The notes below the pieces were generated by a model, which had not been told where the DNA came from, did no database searches, and worked only from the letters and a program-made list of their open reading frames with translations. Source: Ilumatobacter sp. (GTDB taxonomy: Bacteria > Actinomycetota > Acidimicrobiia > Acidimicrobiales > Ilumatobacteraceae). Taken from it: a stretch of 8,759 nucleotides of DNA. Below, piece after piece: positions 6,497 to 8,759 of the stretch. The stretch lies in NCBI GenBank assembly GCA_029263275.1, contig JAJCXU010000103.1, positions 1-8,759 on the forward strand, read 5' to 3'. A program made the translations under genes and the position numbers. The stretch's first letter is position 1, and every line of letters begins with the position of its first letter.

Positions 6497-8050
6497 GTGA
6501 GCACCATCATTCATCCCAGCCCTCTTCCCGACGTCGAGATTCCTGACGTCACGATCACCGCGCACGTGTTGCGCAAGGCGTCAGAACTCGCCGATCGCGT
6601 CGCCATCCGCGACGCTGCCGGAACCTCGTCCTATACGTTCGCCCAGCTCAGCGATGCGATTCATTCACTCGCCGGCGGACTCGCAGCACGGGGAGTCGCT
6701 CCCGGCACGGTCGTGGGTCTCATGGCGCCGAATCTGCCTGAGTACGCCGTGGTGTTCCACGGTGTGGCGGTCGCCGGCGGCGCGGTCACGACGATCAACC
6801 CCACCTACGGAGCGGGTGAAGTGCGCCACCAGCTGCAAGATGCGGGCGCGTCGATCCTGTTCACCGTGCCGGCATTCGTCGAGACGGCGCTTGCCGCAAG
6901 CGAAGGAACCGACGTCACCGAAGTCATCGTGATCGGCGACGCACCGGATGGCACGACGCCGATGGCGGATGTGTTCGGCGACCCGATCGAGCAGGTCGCC
7001 GTCGATTTGATGACGCACACGGTCGTGCTTCCGTACTCGTCAGGCACCACCGGCTTGCCGAAGGGCGTGATGCTCACGCACCACAACCTTGTCGCGAACA
7101 TCGAGCAGTGCATCCACGCGATCAAGTACGCCGACGACGAAGTCGCGCTCGCCGCATTGCCGTTCTTTCACATCTACGGCATGCAGGTGTTGATGAACGG
7201 ACTCCTCGCAAATGGCGTCACTACGGTCTCGATGCCGCGCTTCGACATGGTCGAGGCGCTTCAGGCCGTGCAGGAACTGAAGATCACTCGATTCTTCGCG
7301 GTCCCGCCAATCATCCTCGGTCTGGCCAAGGTGCCGATGGTCGACGACTATGACACCTCGTCGATCCGGCAGATCTTCTCCGGCGCGGCACCACTTGGCG
7401 CAGAACTCGCTGCCGAAGCCGGTGCCCGGCTCGGATGCGAGGTCGTGCAGGGCTACGGCATGACCGAACTCAGCCCGGTCAGCCACTGCACCGTCGAGGG
7501 CGACTTCCGCCCGGGCACGAGCGGCGTCACCGTCTCGAACACCGAGAGTCGAATTGTTGATCCCGTCACCGGCGAAGACCAGGGCGTCGGCGATCGCGGC
7601 GAGCTGTGGGTGCGCGGACCACAGGTGATGACCGGCTACCTCAACAATGAGGAGGCAACTGCTGCCACGATCGATGAAGACGGTTGGCTCCACACGGGCG
7701 ACGTCGCAATCATCGATGAACACGGCCACATGTCCGTCGTCGACCGACTCAAGGAATTGATCAAATTCAAGGGCTTCCAGGTCGCGCCAGCCGAACTCGA
7801 AGCGTTGCTGATCACCCACCCGAAGGTGGCTGACGTCGCCGTGATCGGTGTGCCCGATGACGAGGCCGGCGAGATTCCGAAGGCCTACGTCACCGCGGCG
7901 CCTGGTGAGACCATCACGCTCGAAGAGATCCAGGAACTGGTGAGCGAGCACCTCGTGAGCTACAAGCAGATCCGCCAGCTCGAGGTCATCGAGGCAATTC
8001 CGAAGAGTGCTGCGGGCAAGATCTTGCGCAAGGAGCTCCGCGTCCGCTGA
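6497..8050 (+). CDS. Acyl-CoA synthetase (AMP-forming), 4-coumarate-CoA ligase-like
   Basis: This 517-residue enzyme of the ANL superfamily activates a carboxylic acid with ATP to an acyl-adenylate and then an acyl-CoA thioester. Motifs in order: P-loop-like YSSGTTGLPKG (180-190), FFHIYGM (223-229), substrate-pocket region IFSGAAPLG (293-301), GYGMTE (319-324), GWLHTGD (396-402, ATP-ribose Asp D402), hinge DRLKELIKFKGFQV (416-429), and C-terminal SAAGKILRKEL (504-514) with catalytic lysine K508. The stretch GELWVRGPQVMTGYLN (368-383) and the N-terminal PDVEIPDVTITAHVL (11-25) are typical of the 4CL-like group. The reading frame is open far upstream, across the antisense of the WS/DGAT gene, but homology begins only at the GTG at 6497 (MSTIIHPSPLPDVEIP), which has AGGA 10 nt before it. 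The natural acid, fatty or aromatic, is not resolved; the divergent WS/DGAT gene favours a fatty acid. Confidence 0.94.
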   Translation: MSTIIHPSPLPDVEIPDVTITAHVLRKASELADRVAIRDAAGTSSYTFAQLSDAIHSLAGGLAARGVAPGTVVGLMAPNLPEYAVVFHGVAVAGGAVTTINPTYGAGEVRHQLQDAGASILFTVPAFVETALAASEGTDVTEVIVIGDAPDGTTPMADVFGDPIEQVAVDLMTHTVVLPYSSGTTGLPKGVMLTHHNLVANIEQCIHAIKYADDEVALAALPFFHIYGMQVLMNGLLANGVTTVSMPRFDMVEALQAVQELKITRFFAVPPIILGLAKVPMVDDYDTSSIRQIFSGAAPLGAELAAEAGARLGCEVVQGYGMTELSPVSHCTVEGDFRPGTSGVTVSNTESRIVDPVTGEDQGVGDRGELWVRGPQVMTGYLNNEEATAATIDEDGWLHTGDVAIIDEHGHMSVVDRLKELIKFKGFQVAPAELEALLITHPKVADVAVIGVPDDEAGEIPKAYVTAAPGETITLEEIQELVSEHLVSYKQIRQLEVIEAIPKSAAGKILRKELRVR

Positions 8051-8127
8051 TCGATTGGCGCGAGTGGCTCGATCCATTTCAGATGGGCCGTTGTGTGCTC
8101 AACTCGGCGGAACCCGATGACCGGCTC

Positions 8128-8134
8128 GGAGGAG
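8128..8134 (+). promoter_or_regulatory. Strong ribosome binding site of the flavin reductase-like gene
   Basis: GGAGGAG lies 4 nt before the ATG at 8139 (core GGAGG 6 nt before it). It is one of the best Shine-Dalgarno matches in the window and fixes the start. The separate strong site and 88-bp gap suggest that this gene can be translated independently of the synthetase. Confidence 0.8.
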
Positions 8135-8138
8135 CACC

Positions 8139-8744
8139 ATGAACAAGACTCAATTCACCGTTGCCGAACTGTCGGGCATGGATCCGTACAAGTTGGCGAC
8201 CGGGCTCGTCGTGCCGCGACCGATCGGCTGGATCGGTTCGATCACCGCCGACGGCGTGCCCAATCTTGCGCCCTACTCCTTCTTCAACTGTGTCAGCGGC
8301 AATCCACCGACATTCGTGTTTTCACCGTCCCGAGGCATGCGCAAGGACACCCTTGCCAATGTGCGCGAGGTGGGTGAGTTCACCATCAACATCGTCACCG
8401 CCGAGGTGGTCGAAGCAATGAACGCGACATCAGCGTCCCTTGACTCAGACGTGGACGAGTTCGAGGCCGCCGGTCTCACGGCGGTGCCGTCGGCATCGAT
8501 CCGCCCGCCGATGGTCGGAGAATGCAAAGCCAACATCGAGTGTGTCGTGACACAGATCGTCGACGTTGGTGACGCCAAGTACGGCAGCGCCGTCGTCTTC
8601 GGCGAAGCGGTTGAGTTCCACGTCGCCGATCACCTCCTCGATGGCACCCGTGTCGATCAGGCCGATCTCGCCGCCGTCGGCCGACACGTCGGAAACACCT
8701 ACAGCAACGCCACCGACCTGTTCGACATCGTCCGCCCCGAATAG
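8139..8744 (+). CDS. Flavin reductase-like domain protein (FMN-binding, DIM6/NTAB type)
   Basis: This 201-residue soluble protein has the split-barrel flavin reductase-like fold that binds FMN and in relatives reduces flavin or acts as a flavoprotein. Characteristic segments are VVPRPIGWIGSITADGVPN (24-42), LAPYSFFNCVSGNPPTFVFS (43-62, the FMN-contacting region), KDTLANVREVGEFTINIV (69-86), the PPMVGECKANIECVVTQI region (123-140) and RHVGNTYSN (182-190) near the C-terminus. Length is usual for the family (about 190-210). The start is supported by GGAGGAG just upstream. It lies 88 bp after the acyl-CoA synthetase in the same direction; co-transcription is possible but the gap shows no clear promoter or terminator. 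The sequence gives no oxygenase partner nearby, so the physiological electron acceptor is unknown. The stop TAG is 15 bp from the window end, so the gene is complete. Confidence 0.92.
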   Translation: MNKTQFTVAELSGMDPYKLATGLVVPRPIGWIGSITADGVPNLAPYSFFNCVSGNPPTFVFSPSRGMRKDTLANVREVGEFTINIVTAEVVEAMNATSASLDSDVDEFEAAGLTAVPSASIRPPMVGECKANIECVVTQIVDVGDAKYGSAVVFGEAVEFHVADHLLDGTRVDQADLAAVGRHVGNTYSNATDLFDIVRPE

Positions 8745-8759
8745 TTACGCATGGGGTCA

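Noticed and set aside
8049..8074. Inverted repeat GATCGA...TCGATC after the acyl-CoA synthetase as a terminator
   Set aside because: Only 6 bp of stem with a 14-nt loop, it overlaps the stop codon and no T-run follows; chance match is likely.
7040..8077. 345-codon open frame on the - strand
   Set aside because: Antisense shadow of the acyl-CoA synthetase, whose motifs are complete on the + strand.

Overview
The window is a high-GC bacterial chromosome segment, densely coded, with GTG starts, ATGA overlaps between genes, a wax ester/triacylglycerol synthase and 4CL-type acyl-CoA ligase. This points to an actinobacterium; an Acidimicrobiia (Ilumatobacter-like) source is a plausible guess that no marker gene in the window confirms. 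No rRNA, tRNA, insertion sequence, phage gene or CRISPR array was seen.

Left block (positions 1-3732, all + strand): one tightly packed operon for a MacAB-like ABC exporter. It runs adaptor (C-terminal part only, cut by the window edge), ATPase, FtsX/MacB-type permease, second adaptor. The first three genes are joined by two ATGA overlaps. Both adaptors carry a peptidoglycan-binding (PG_binding_1-like) domain. In the complete one this domain sits where MacA-type adaptors have their coiled-coil hairpin, which suggests a cell-wall-engaging adaptor rather than one reaching to an outer-membrane channel.

Convergent junction (3733-3825): a perfect 31-bp direct repeat in two copies separated by 2 bp fills most of the gap between the exporter operon and the leftward genes.

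Middle block (3826-6358, all - strand): reading leftward, a WS/DGAT acyltransferase (463 aa), a small DUF1905 protein (105 aa), and a short PfkB-family sugar/nucleoside kinase (245 aa) that seems to lack the lid segment between its N-terminal signature and the central Rossmann-like part.

Right block (6497-8744, + strand): a 4-coumarate-CoA-ligase-like acyl-CoA synthetase, transcribed divergently from the WS/DGAT gene across a 138-bp gap, then a flavin reductase-like FMN protein. The divergent synthetase and acyltransferase form a plausible lipid module: one makes acyl-CoA, the other transfers the acyl group to an alcohol or diacylglycerol.

Most genes belong to known families. The features that most merit checking are the duplicated wall-binding adaptors around one ABC exporter, the internally shortened PfkB kinase, and the tandem 31-bp repeat. 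I did not find convincing evidence of a wholly new system.
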